64,000 bases of DNA, taken from the NCBI GenBank assembly GCA_965230045.1, contig OZ245940.1:2480001-2544000 (forward strand). The letters run 5' to 3'. A program made the translations under genes and the position numbers. The notes under the pieces were generated by a model, which did no database searches, was not told the DNA's origin, and worked only from the letters and a program-made list of their open reading frames with translations. This DNA comes from G963662905 sp965230045 (GTDB lineage Bacteria > Bacteroidota > Bacteroidia > Bacteroidales > WRLA01). This document shows positions 1 through 7,688 of this stretch, piece after piece; positions within the stretch are counted from its first letter, which is position 1, and each line of letters starts with the position of its first letter.

Positions 1-828
1 TTTGTCGGCATTTTCATCCTTTAATCCGGAACGTTGGTATTTTGATTGCTGAACAGGTTCTTCTTTTATGATCTTGGCCGGCTGGATTTCCAGTTGGGGC
101 TTTATTTCTTTCTCCTTAATTTGGTTTACGCGATACAGGAAAATATCTGGTTGTTTAAAGCCATAAAAACTAACTGCATAAGCCAGCAAAATATAAAAGG
201 AAACCATAAAAATCTCGGGATTGATTATCCAGTCATTATAGGTGTTGGTAATTTGAAATGAGATTATTGTTAAAACAGATCCTATAAGAAATCCCCAGGT
301 TAGTACCCTTATCCAATGCAGGGTAATATTTGCATTATTAAAACTGTAATGGTTTTGGATGTTTTTGCGGTGTTTTTTTAGCAGGTAAAAAACAAGGGCC
401 GGATAAAAAGTAACCGAACATAAAAAAGTAATGCCATATGTCATTCTTAACCAAAGCAAACCGTCATTAGCGAAAAAATCTGAAAAGCTGGAAGGGTTGC
501 CCTCATAGGTTGAAAACAGGATCTTAAAGCCAATAAAAGGGATAAAGTGGAGGAAATCTGTGGCTTTAACTTTTGGGTTTTCATTGATGAGGCTGCGGGT
601 ATATAGATAGAGTAACGGGCCAAATGTAAATTCCACTTCCATGCCCCGAAATGTTGGTGTGATCAGATGGCTGTAGTCATGGCGGATAACCGAATAAACA
701 AAACTGAAGGCTACCGTATAAAGCCATGCTGCGAGAATTTTATTGCTTAGGGGGACTTTTTTTTGCAACAGAATTATGGTGCCTGTAAAAACAGCCTGTA
801 CAATACCTATATATAAAAGTGTTGTCAT
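1..828 (-). CDS. AraC-type regulator with N-terminal membrane domain, partial (C-terminus off the left edge)
   Basis: An open frame of 276 codons runs from an ATG at 826-828 to the left edge without a stop. The first ~230 residues are strongly hydrophobic, with about six to seven predicted membrane segments and polar loops (for example VIRHDYSHLITP). A charged linker follows, ending in KYQRSGLKDENADK. That linker is typical of Bacteroidota AraC proteins, in which YQ(K/R)SGLKDE sits just before the DNA-binding helix-turn-helix domain. The HTH itself must lie beyond the edge, so DNA binding is inferred from the family. Likely role: membrane-sensing transcription regulator of an unknown target. 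The next gene is on the same strand and ends before a terminator, so this gene probably has its own promoter. Confidence 0.72.
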   Translation of the reverse strand, partial: MTTLLYIGIVQAVFTGTIILLQKKVPLSNKILAAWLYTVAFSFVYSVIRHDYSHLITPTFRGMEVEFTFGPLLYLYTRSLINENPKVKATDFLHFIPFIGFKILFSTYEGNPSSFSDFFANDGLLWLRMTYGITFLCSVTFYPALVFYLLKKHRKNIQNHYSFNNANITLHWIRVLTWGFLIGSVLTIISFQITNTYNDWIINPEIFMVSFYILLAYAVSFYGFKQPDIFLYRVNQIKEKEIKPQLEIQPAKIIKEEPVQQSKYQRSGLKDENADK

Positions 829-875
829 GGTGTGTGCAAATGTAGCTATTTGATTAAAATGTATCTATAATTTTC

Positions 876-906
876 AAAAAAAAGGCCGACCCTGGGAGGG
901 CCAGCC
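876..906 (-). terminator. Rho-independent terminator after the 954-1406 gene
   Basis: On the minus strand a 9-bp G/C-rich stem (GGCTGGCCC with GGGTCGGCC, two G-T pairs, 5-nt loop) is followed by a run of eight T. It ends the transcript of the winged-helix gene and separates it from the membrane AraC gene. Confidence 0.75.
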
Positions 907-953
907 CTTACAAACACCAGATGAGCTAAAAACAGGATGACAGGTATCCATGT

Positions 954-1406
954 TTATTTTTGTTCCTCGTACCAGTTGTGAATCAAGTTATTAACCTGAT
1001 TTATATAAGCTGCGGTGAACTCGTGTAATTGTTCGTATGCATCTGTTTCGGATTTGCTCAGAATGATAACTTCACGCAAAACAGATCGAAACTCTGATAT
1101 GGAATGCAATTGCCGTTTTAATTGGCCAACAATAAAATCGGGATTTATTTTCCAGACAATAATGTTGTTTTCAAGTTTGGTTTTTACCAAATATCCCTCT
1201 GAAGCCAGTTCGCTGAGTGGCTGTTCGGGATTATTTTTTTCCATATCAGTTAAGTACTCCTTTAAACCGGCTGTACTTATGCCGTCGGGATATTCCAGAA
1301 ATAAAGCAGCAAGCAGGCGTGCATTTTGCCGGTTAAGGCCGTTTTGCTCAAAATAACCAATGGCATTATTGAGCGCAAAATTGTTTTTATTTATAAGATC
1401 TTTCAT
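954..1406 (-). CDS. GbsR/MarR-like winged-helix protein (putative regulator)
   Basis: 150 residues. Residues ~20-95 have the pattern of a winged-helix domain: RQNARLLAALFLEYPDGIS, then a short helix, then LSELASEGYLVKTKLENNI as recognition helix plus wing. The C-terminal ~50 residues are helical and could form a dimerisation coil. This layout (N-terminal wHTH beginning with a cysteine-free 'arllaaL' helix, helical tail) resembles the GbsR branch of MarR-like regulators. It has no transmembrane segment or enzymatic motif. It is a single-gene transcript ended by the terminator at 876-906. The target is unknown; a neighbouring gene divergent at 1706 could be regulated but nothing in the sequence proves it. 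Confidence 0.5.
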   Translation of the reverse strand: MKDLINKNNFALNNAIGYFEQNGLNRQNARLLAALFLEYPDGISTAGLKEYLTDMEKNNPEQPLSELASEGYLVKTKLENNIIVWKINPDFIVGQLKRQLHSISEFRSVLREVIILSKSETDAYEQLHEFTAAYINQVNNLIHNWYEEQK

Positions 1407-1705
1407 CTGTCTCTTCGTTTAAATTTTAAGCCGGCATCTGATTGTTTGGTGCTGCAAATATGCAGCGATTCAATTCTGCGATCGTGGAAGCCGCATAGAC
1501 TGTACGACAATGATTGGCCAAAAAGGTTTAATCTTAGCGGCAACGACTTTTAAATTATTGAAAAACAATATATTGAAAATTTGCTCAAAAAGGGCTGTTT
1601 CCCTGTTCGTTTTGGGAAAAATAAAGGCAGCTAAGACTTTTAAATGATTTGTTTGTATTGGCCCTATATTTTGATTACTTTTACAATCTGCCAAAAAGCC
1701 ACAAA

Positions 1706-2476
1706 ATGGATTTTAATACTGTTTATGTCCGCTGTCCGTCATGTAATGGCCTGCACGAAACATATGAAATAATTTCATATACGGTTTCTGCCAGTGGAAC
1801 ACATTATACAGACGGTAAAAGCAGTGCCGATGTGGGTTTGCCATCCGTGCTGGCACGTTGTGCCTTTTGTGGTCATCTGTTTCCAAGGCTCGAAGCAAGA
1901 ATATCAAAGGAAGAACAGAAGCCGATTGATGATGCAATTGCAGAAAGAAACGAAATAGGAGAAGAACTTCGTTCCGTTTATACTGCAATGCATGAATTTT
2001 CTGTTGAAGAATATCTGGAAGTATTAAAAACAATGAAAACCAGAGACGAATTTGAGCTGTATTTGCGGATCGAGCTGGTTCATAAAATCAATGATCATTT
2101 CAGGAAAGTTAATTGGTGGTTTTGCGATCGTAAAACACTTTATAAAGCTTTTATCCTGCAAAAATTTTCATGGGTTTTTGCTCAAAATGCTGAAGCCGAT
2201 AAGTTTGCTGAGCTTCCAGTAGCCAGTGGCTTTCTACGTATCCGTGACAATAACCTGGAGCGGATGCTTGAGCTGCTCGAACGTTTTAATCAGGACGGGA
2301 TGCTGAACCATATTTATGTGGATTGCCTGCGCAGCTTGGGAAGATGGAAAGAAGCCAATGAAAAATTGAAAAGAAAGCCGGGCAGTCCTGCATATATTTC
2401 CCGCCGGATGGAGAAGTTGCAGAAATATCTGATCCGAAAAAAGAACCGTGCCGTATATGGTTATATCCGTATTTAA
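1706..2476 (+). CDS. Zinc-ribbon protein of unknown function, copy 1
   Basis: 256 residues from the ATG at 1706; an in-frame ATG at 1649 would add a hydrophobic, non-conserved lead and is less likely. Two CxxC knuckles (CPSC near residue 9 and CAFC near residue 50) flank a short beta-rich segment containing SYTVSASGTHYTDG, giving a four-cysteine zinc ribbon. The remaining ~200 residues are helical and charged, and end in RKKNRAVYGYIRI. The next gene, 17 nt downstream, is a diverged paralogue with the same ribbon and the same VYG tail, so this is a tandem duplication and probably one transcript. I do not recognise the family; nucleic-acid or protein binding through the ribbon is only an inference. 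Confidence 0.7.
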   Translation: MDFNTVYVRCPSCNGLHETYEIISYTVSASGTHYTDGKSSADVGLPSVLARCAFCGHLFPRLEARISKEEQKPIDDAIAERNEIGEELRSVYTAMHEFSVEEYLEVLKTMKTRDEFELYLRIELVHKINDHFRKVNWWFCDRKTLYKAFILQKFSWVFAQNAEADKFAELPVASGFLRIRDNNLERMLELLERFNQDGMLNHIYVDCLRSLGRWKEANEKLKRKPGSPAYISRRMEKLQKYLIRKKNRAVYGYIRI

Positions 2477-2493
2477 TTTGAAATAAAGGACTT

Positions 2494-3234
2494 ATGACTA
2501 TTTTAGTGCCTTCTGTAACCAAATGTCCCCATTGTGGCCAGCTGCACAAGGATGTTGGGGTTATGTCGTATAGCGTATTTTCCGGTGTGGAATATACCGA
2601 TGGTTATTCGATTGATGGCGCCCCTGCTATGGAGCCCTTGGCGCAATGTGTTTCCTGCTATTCCGCTTTTTTAAGGAATGCCCAGCAAATCATGGAATTT
2701 GATGAAATTGATGAGGAACTTAAAAAGTTCTTTAAGTCACCTGCCGCATCTCGAGATGATGATATGGACCGATTGCCGGATGTGGAAATAGTCCAAAGTG
2801 CCGATATATATAATGAGTTCCTGAAAAATGAAAAAACAGATCCTGAAACGGAATATGTGCTTCGTACGCATTTGCTGTGGATGCTGAATAATCCAAAGCG
2901 GATTTATCTGCAAAACAATAAATTGTCTTCGGCAAAACCTCTTAATGCCCGCGCCCGGGAAATGATGTCCGTATTGAAACGCAAAGTACCACATGATGAC
3001 GTACTGTCCAATATGGAAAGACTGCTGGAAATAATTGAAACGGAAGATCTTTATGTCTCCCCAATGAGAAAAGCCGATCTTTTGCGCAGCCTTGGCCGCT
3101 TCGATGAAGCCGGTAGTCTGTTGGATGCCTTATCTGAAAATGATATCGAATTTCAGAGTATTGAAAATATGGCACGGCTTCAAAAAAAATTGATAAAACG
3201 AAAAGATAAAGGCGTTTACGGTATCTCTTTCTAA
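2494..3234 (+). CDS. Zinc-ribbon protein of unknown function, copy 2
   Basis: 246 residues, starting 17 nt after copy 1. The CPHC and CVSC knuckles and the segment SYSVFSGVEYTDGYS match the ribbon of copy 1. A C-terminal block (LLRSLGRFDEAGSLLD, then LQKKLIKRKDKGVYG) matches DCLRSLGRWKEAN and LQKYLIRKKNRAVYG in copy 1. The middle has diverged, so duplication is not recent. The TAA stop (3232-3234) lies inside the left terminal inverted repeat of a MITE-like element (3235-3431), so insertion of the element may have reset the C-terminus. Function unknown. Confidence 0.7.
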   Translation: MTILVPSVTKCPHCGQLHKDVGVMSYSVFSGVEYTDGYSIDGAPAMEPLAQCVSCYSAFLRNAQQIMEFDEIDEELKKFFKSPAASRDDDMDRLPDVEIVQSADIYNEFLKNEKTDPETEYVLRTHLLWMLNNPKRIYLQNNKLSSAKPLNARAREMMSVLKRKVPHDDVLSNMERLLEIIETEDLYVSPMRKADLLRSLGRFDEAGSLLDALSENDIEFQSIENMARLQKKLIKRKDKGVYGISF

Positions 3235-3431
3235 CCTGAATAATTCACAAAATATTCTATTACGCACCCAAACCGCTGCAATAGAAAGGAATGCTATCTT
3301 TTTGGTGCTCAAAATAGCTACGGCTATTCCTGTGCGCCAAAAATCTGCGCTCCCTTTCTCTTATTGCGGTTTGAATGTGGTCACTGAGCTTGTCGAATGT
3401 GCTCATGACGAAATTTCATGAATTAATCAGG
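3235..3431. repeat. MITE-like repeat, family B, long copy
   Basis: The left end CCTGAATAATTCA (3235-3247) and the right end TGAATTAATCAGG (3419-3431) are inverted repeats with one mismatch. A short relative with the same ends lies at 55409-55475; there the middle is reduced to about 40 bp. Both share the segment GCTCATGACGAAATTTCATG / its complement next to one end. In both places the element starts directly after a TAA stop codon that forms part of the extended inverted repeat (TAACCTGA). This long copy also holds the ~103-bp palindrome at 3270-3372 and a GTCACTGAGCTTGTCGAATG segment related to the hairpin cassettes at 4566 and 34675. Confidence 0.65.
3270..3372. repeat. Long imperfect palindrome inside repeat B
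   Basis: The two ~49-bp arms, AAACCGCTGCAATAGAAAGG... and ...CCCTTTCTCTTATTGCGGTTT, are imperfect inverted repeats around a centre near 3321 (AATAGC-TACG-GCTATT). Conserved blocks include AAACCGC, GAAAGG, TTTTTGG and AATAGC. As RNA it would form one long cruciform-like hairpin. No coding potential. Confidence 0.6.
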
Positions 3432-3860
3432 CTAAGTGAAACTACTCACGATTCCTCAGTCACATAGTTGTTGTCCCTAAACCACTGTCCCATCACAAAA
3501 TTAATTTGTTCAGCCTCATTGTGTGATATCAGTGCAGTGAATTTATTATGGATTCTTGTTACTTTCTAATTTGGTCAAAAAAAAGCCAATTCGTAAAAAG
3601 CAGCAATATTAGACTTTTCGAGTCCATACGCATATATTAATTTTTTGTTAAGAAAAAATTAAGGGAATATGAACAATAATACCTGTGGGCAGTTGTTATT
3701 ATCTAAAAGCAACGTTCCTAATGTGTCAGGCAGGATAATTGGACTAAAATGTTCTAAAACTATAATAAACAGGTATTTAATAGGTTAAAGTATTTCCAGG
3801 CATTAATATAGTTTAGAGTAATTTTAAATAAGCCCTGAAATTAAATTAATCCTAAGAAAG
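3432..3860. other. AT-rich intergenic region without recognised gene
   Basis: About 430 bp of AT-rich DNA with stop codons in all frames between repeat B and the promoter of the MORN-repeat gene. No RNA gene, repeat or conserved site was recognised. Confidence 0.5.
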
Positions 3861-3892
3861 TTTGCGTGATGCATAAAATTATTGTAATTTTA
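3861..3892 (+). promoter_or_regulatory. Candidate Bacteroidota promoter for the MORN-repeat gene
   Basis: TTTG (3861-3864) is separated by 20 nt from TAATTTTA (3885-3892). This fits the -33 TTTG / -7 TAnnTTTG layout with one mismatch, and lies 38 nt before the ATG at 3931. Confidence 0.4.
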
Positions 3893-3930
3893 ACACAAAA
3901 TTAATATTAACCATTTTAAAGGTTGTAATT

Positions 3931-4389
3931 ATGAAAAATCTGATTTTAACATTAGCAGTAATTCTGAGTGCATTTGCAGTATCCGCTCAGGAAGTCGCAT
4001 TAGTAGATGGTAAGTTTTATAATGATGGTCAATTATATAGTGGATCCTTTTCAGAGTATGATCAACACGGTAACGTTTTGGTTACGCACGAAAAAATAAC
4101 GAATGGCCTGGAAGACGGAGCTGTAACCTACTATCGCAATGATGGAAACGTTAAAGAAATAAGGTCTTACAAAGATGGACTGAAAGACGGGACATGGATC
4201 ACCTGGTTTGAAAATGGTAATAAGTCCGGAGAAGCATCATATGCACAAGGTCAGAAAGATGGCGTGTGGTATGTTTGGGACGAAAACGGACGCCTGCGCT
4301 ATGAAATGTACTACAAAAACGGGCAAAAAGATTCTACCTGGAAAATTTGGGATGATGAAGGTATATTATTGAGCTCTAAGGACTTCTAA
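3931..4389 (+). CDS. Secreted MORN/YwqK-type repeat protein
   Basis: 152 residues. An N-terminal signal peptide (MKNLILTLAVILSAFAVSAQ, cleavage after AQ) is followed by about five MORN-variant repeats of the YwqK type, with the pattern YxNGxxxGxWxxWxxNGxxxxExxY (YKDGLKDGTWITWFENG, YAQGQKDGVWYVWDENG, YKNGQKDSTWKIWDDEG). Databases often call this family 'toxin-antitoxin system YwqK antitoxin', but no toxin is next to it and the signal peptide argues for a periplasmic or surface role. The repeats are thought to mediate protein or lipid contacts. Single-gene transcript ended by the hairpin at 4414. Confidence 0.75.
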   Translation: MKNLILTLAVILSAFAVSAQEVALVDGKFYNDGQLYSGSFSEYDQHGNVLVTHEKITNGLEDGAVTYYRNDGNVKEIRSYKDGLKDGTWITWFENGNKSGEASYAQGQKDGVWYVWDENGRLRYEMYYKNGQKDSTWKIWDDEGILLSSKDF

Positions 4390-4413
4390 AAGGAATTTTG
4401 AATTGTACGAACA

Positions 4414-4451
4414 AAGCTGCTTGTATTTTGCAAGTGGCTTTTTCTATTTTT
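4414..4451 (+). terminator. Terminator of the MORN-repeat gene, joined to repeat C
   Basis: A 10-bp stem (AAGCTGCTTG with CAAGTGGCTT, two G-T pairs, 7-nt loop) is followed by TTTCTATTTTT. The T-rich tail is the copy of the 9-bp direct repeat that borders repeat C, so that element appears to have inserted into the terminator tail. Confidence 0.6.
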
Positions 4452-4751
4452 AGAGGTCAGTAGATAAGTACATAGAATGATTTATTCTCCTGAATAAATA
4501 GATTTCTCCTCCCGCTGGTCGTCGAAATGACTGTTTATTAATTGTTTTGGCAAAGGCGGCTTACGGTCACTGAGCGTCCTGTGGTGAGCGTAGCCGAACC
4601 AAGTCGAAGTGCGCCGCCTTTGCCACTTGAACACAACAAAAGGTCATTTCGATGCCGAAGCTTCGGCATCGAAATCTATGTTGCTCAATAACAAATCATT
4701 ATCGTTTTTATGATTTGCCAAAACTAATATGCACCTACATACTGACCTCTA
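4452..4751. repeat. MITE-like palindromic element, family C, with 9-bp target duplication
   Basis: Perfect 11-bp terminal inverted repeats AGAGGTCAGTA (4452-4462) and TACTGACCTCT (4740-4750). The direct repeat TCTATTTTT flanks the element at 4443-4451 and 4752-4760. Inside are nested inverted repeats: GTCGAAATGAC with GTCATTTCGA, GGCAAAGGCGGC with GCCGCCTTTGCC, and a 47-bp hairpin cassette (about 4566-4612: GGTCACTGAGCG ... CAAGTCGAAGTG) that is also found in repeat A at 34675. It has no open frame, so mobilisation would be in trans. The right duplication covers the stop codon of the thioredoxin gene. Confidence 0.7.
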
Positions 4752-4752
4752 T

Positions 4753-5295
4753 CTATTTTTTAACATATTTTTTTTGGTAGGTTTCCCAAGGCATTTTGAA
4801 ATGTGCATTACTGCCAAAATACTCCAAAATGGGCTGCAACTTAATTACGTCAAGATATCCCGCCATGCCTGTGATTTTTTGATTGTTTTCATTTAAAATC
4901 ACATAGCTGGGATAAGACATTTTTCCCTGCAATAGGGCCTGAGCCAGTTCATGGCTGCCACGTTTGCCTTTTGGATTACGGTTAACGAAATCGCGACCCA
5001 TGAAATTTACCGTATCCATTCTTTCTGCATCCAGCTTTACGGCATAATAATGCTCGTTCATATAACGCACAATGCTGCTGTCGGCAAATGTGCTTGCATC
5101 CATCTTTTTGCACCAGCCGCACCAGCTTGTATATACGTCGATGAAGATTTTTTTCTTGGGATACGCTTGGTTTTTTGCAACCGCCTCTTCAAAACCCATC
5201 CATTCTATTTTTTCCTGAGCTTGTGATGGTTTATAAATAAATAGACTGATAATCAATAAAATAAGGCTTGTTGTCCAAACGGTTCTAACATTCAT
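4753..5295 (-). CDS. Secreted thioredoxin-fold protein (thioredoxin_7/DUF255-like)
   Basis: 180 residues from ATG 5293-5295; a longer frame exists upstream but would overlap smpB, and this start gives a normal signal peptide (hydrophobic 8-21, then PSQAQ). The thioredoxin active site is SWCGWCKKMD (Cys59, Cys62), preceded by the beta strand KKIFIDVYT and followed by the cis-Pro loop (MSYPSYVIL). It is probably a periplasmic thiol-disulfide oxidoreductase; Bacteroidota have many such single-domain proteins. The start is one base after the stop of smpB, suggesting co-transcription. The stop codon lies in the direct repeat bordering element C. Confidence 0.82.
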   Translation of the reverse strand: MNVRTVWTTSLILLIISLFIYKPSQAQEKIEWMGFEEAVAKNQAYPKKKIFIDVYTSWCGWCKKMDASTFADSSIVRYMNEHYYAVKLDAERMDTVNFMGRDFVNRNPKGKRGSHELAQALLQGKMSYPSYVILNENNQKITGMAGYLDVIKLQPILEYFGSNAHFKMPWETYQKKYVKK

Positions 5296-5296
5296 A

Positions 5297-5752
5297 TTAA
5301 ACGCGTATTTTTTTGTTGCGATCCATTTCCCTTTCCGCATCTTTCTTCTTCAAGCTGTCCCGTTTATCGTAAAAATGCTTTCCTTTTGCTAATGCGATGT
5401 TGAGCTTGGCCAGACCGCGTTCATTGATAAACAGCAAAACCGGCACGATTGTTAAGCCCTTTTCGGCAACTTTTGTCTTAAGTTTTTTGAGTTCGCGCGC
5501 TGTAAGTAAAAGTTTTCGTTCCCGTTTTGGTTCGTGATTATAATGCGTCCCGTATTTATATTCAGCAATATGCATATCGCGTACATATAATTCGTGCTGT
5601 TCAAAAGCGCAAAATGATTCGGCAAGGCTCACTTTTCCGTCGCGAATGGATTTTATCTCGGTGCCGGTGAGGGAAATCCCTGCTGTAAAAACCTCCTGAA
5701 TGTAATATTGATGATAGGCTTTTTTATTTTTTATCTTAATTCCGTTAGACAT
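5297..5752 (-). CDS. smpB: SsrA-binding protein SmpB
   Basis: 151 residues, the usual length. N-terminal IKIKNKKAYHQYYI, the core TGTEIKSIRDGKVSLAES and the GLTIVPV...LAKGKHFYDKR block are standard SmpB features; the basic C-terminal tail (REMDRNKKIRV) normally becomes helical in the ribosomal mRNA path. SmpB delivers tmRNA to stalled ribosomes for trans-translation. The tmRNA gene (ssrA) itself was not seen in this window. A TAATTTTG box lies 18 nt upstream, so smpB and the thioredoxin gene probably form their own transcript. Confidence 0.96.
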   Translation of the reverse strand: MSNGIKIKNKKAYHQYYIQEVFTAGISLTGTEIKSIRDGKVSLAESFCAFEQHELYVRDMHIAEYKYGTHYNHEPKRERKLLLTARELKKLKTKVAEKGLTIVPVLLFINERGLAKLNIALAKGKHFYDKRDSLKKKDAEREMDRNKKIRV

Positions 5753-5769
5753 AATTCTATTTTAGCCTG

Positions 5770-5777
5770 CAAAATTA
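5770..5777 (-). promoter_or_regulatory. -7 box (TAATTTTG) for smpB
   Basis: On the minus strand TAATTTTGCAG matches the Bacteroidota -7 consensus TAnnTTTG, 17 nt before the smpB ATG. No clear -33 TTTG is present. Confidence 0.45.
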
Positions 5778-5819
5778 ATAAAATCCTGACTTTAAAATTG
5801 TTCAGTTTTTATAATGGGC

Positions 5820-7685
5820 TCAGAGATCAAGATATTCCTGGAAAATGTGCTGCACAAAAGCTTTGGCATCCTGAATCATGCTGTCTTGTTGCTCTTTCGG
5901 AGGATCCATGCGCCTGAATTTTTCACTTCTGTGGTCGTAGGTCATGGATGTTGTTGGTGTTTTCCAGCCCGTACCGGGAATGCCGGTAAGCTCCCAATAA
6001 GCAAATTGTTTGGTGTATGGGTTGAACAGGTTTCGGCTGAAGGGGAATTTCCCTGCATCAAGTCCGAGCTGGTTGAGCAGGCTGCCTGCCAAATCTGTTT
6101 GCGATGCAAGGATGCTGTTTTGCTTCCCGCGATACTCCTTTTTCAAAACATCACCATAAAACAATAATGGAATATGCTGCCACTCAGCACTATGGCGCGA
6201 CCAATTGCGATAGGAATTGTGCGAATGGTCTGCTACCAGGATAAATAAGGTATTGGGATACCAGTCCATTTGGCGTGCCTTTTGAAAAAACTGTCCCAAA
6301 CTGCTGTCGGCATAATAAACAGAATTTAAATATGATTGCTCTTTGCCGCCCCAGTCAATGGCATCAACTTTTGGGTGGTCGTATGGCGAATGGGAGCTGA
6401 CCGTGAACAATGAAGCGAAAAACGGTTGCGGATCACTTTGCAGCTCCCGGGCCATGGCATCCAAAGTGTATTCATCATGAATCCCGAGCTTGCCCCGCGG
6501 AAGGTCGTTGTCAAAATCATAAACCTCGCGTATGCGTCCAAAACCGTTGAAAATGATATAACTCTTTATATTCCCGTAAATTAGCTGTCCGCCAAAATAA
6601 AAACTCGAGAAATATCCTGCCCCCATTAATTCCTGTGTCAGGCTGGGCAGCTTGGGGTATTTGTCGGGCTGAACCGTTACGGACGTAAAGGCATGCGCCG
6701 GGAAACCGCTGAAAATGGCCGCCATTCCCTGTTCCGAATGCGATCCGCTGGCATAGATGTTTGTGAACAAAAGCCCGTCTTTTTCCAGTTTTCGGAATTC
6801 AGGTGTAATGCCGCCTTCACCACCCAGGCTTTCGATTAAATCGCCACTCCAGCTTTCCAAAATGAGTAAAACAATGTTTGGCCTTTGGGTGGTCAGGATT
6901 TGAACAGTGGTGTCTTTTTCGCATTCAAAGAGCGTTTCAGCTCGTTTTTTAGCTTCATTGGCAGTATAAAACTGATAGGGATTTTCGTTTTGAAATTCCC
7001 GGTTTTCAAAATAGCTGATGTACAAATTGAACATATTATTTACCGCAGCATGATTGAGTATCTCATGTTTGGAAAAATAGCTCTGACTTTGATTTATAGG
7101 AATTTCCTGAAGTCCGCCACGCATCCCCAAAACCATAAAGGGCGGAACAAACAGCAGGAAAATCAAAGGCGACCACCAGTGCTTTGCTTGTCCCGTGGAA
7201 GTGTTTGCTATGCGTTTATAAAGATGGTGAAAAGCAAACATCAGGGCAGTTATGATCAGGAGCGAAACAAGGAAAATCCCGGTAGATGCTGAGTTATAAA
7301 CTTCTGTGGGATGTTCCAGATACAGCAATGCTTTGTAAGAAAGTTTGGTTTTCCATTCGGCATAAAGCCCCAGGTCGCCGCCGAGTGTCAAGGCGTATGC
7401 AAAGCTCAGGATGCCTGTATAATAGCGTTTTATACTGCGTATTGCATTGCCTTTCTTAAACCAGGGCTCAATGCTGATGAGCAGAAAAGGAAAGGCAGAA
7501 AAATAACAGGCAGTAGCAAAATCAAGTTTGAGTGCCGCAGGAAAAGTTTGCAGGATTTCCCAAAAACCTGCTTCGCTTTGCAGTACCGACTGCCCGTAGA
7601 ACAGCATAAAAACCAGGCGAACAATTTGAAAAAGCAGCATCCAGTAAAGGAGCATGGCACCCAGTGATTTGATTTGCTTCCACAT
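5820..7685 (-). CDS. LTA synthase/sulfatase-family membrane phosphotransferase
   Basis: 621 residues. The first ~190 hold about five membrane segments (YWMLLFQIVRLVFMLFYG, LLIITALMFAFHHLY, PLIFLLFVPPFMVLG). From ~270 a sulfatase-type alkaline phosphatase domain follows: NIVLLILESWSGD (metal-binding Glu), the nucleophile region ASGSHSEQGMAAIFSG, FYFGGQLIYGN, and the metal site LVADHSHNSY. The family transfers phosphoglycerol or phosphoethanolamine from phospholipids to glycans. In LtaS and most relatives the nucleophile is Thr; here the aligned position appears to be Ser (SHSEQG). A diderm Bacteroidota has no LTA, so the substrate is probably an envelope glycan or lipid. Its start is 3 nt after miaA, in the argS-miaA run. 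Confidence 0.85.
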   Translation of the reverse strand: MWKQIKSLGAMLLYWMLLFQIVRLVFMLFYGQSVLQSEAGFWEILQTFPAALKLDFATACYFSAFPFLLISIEPWFKKGNAIRSIKRYYTGILSFAYALTLGGDLGLYAEWKTKLSYKALLYLEHPTEVYNSASTGIFLVSLLIITALMFAFHHLYKRIANTSTGQAKHWWSPLIFLLFVPPFMVLGMRGGLQEIPINQSQSYFSKHEILNHAAVNNMFNLYISYFENREFQNENPYQFYTANEAKKRAETLFECEKDTTVQILTTQRPNIVLLILESWSGDLIESLGGEGGITPEFRKLEKDGLLFTNIYASGSHSEQGMAAIFSGFPAHAFTSVTVQPDKYPKLPSLTQELMGAGYFSSFYFGGQLIYGNIKSYIIFNGFGRIREVYDFDNDLPRGKLGIHDEYTLDAMARELQSDPQPFFASLFTVSSHSPYDHPKVDAIDWGGKEQSYLNSVYYADSSLGQFFQKARQMDWYPNTLFILVADHSHNSYRNWSRHSAEWQHIPLLFYGDVLKKEYRGKQNSILASQTDLAGSLLNQLGLDAGKFPFSRNLFNPYTKQFAYWELTGIPGTGWKTPTTSMTYDHRSEKFRRMDPPKEQQDSMIQDAKAFVQHIFQEYLDL

Positions 7686-7688
7686 AGC

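Noticed and set aside
3931..4389. YwqK toxin-antitoxin antitoxin
   Set aside because: Only the repeat type matches; there is no toxin gene nearby and the protein has a signal peptide.
5297..5752. tmRNA gene (ssrA) near smpB
   Set aside because: No tRNA-Ala-like acceptor or tag-encoding region was found around smpB in this window.
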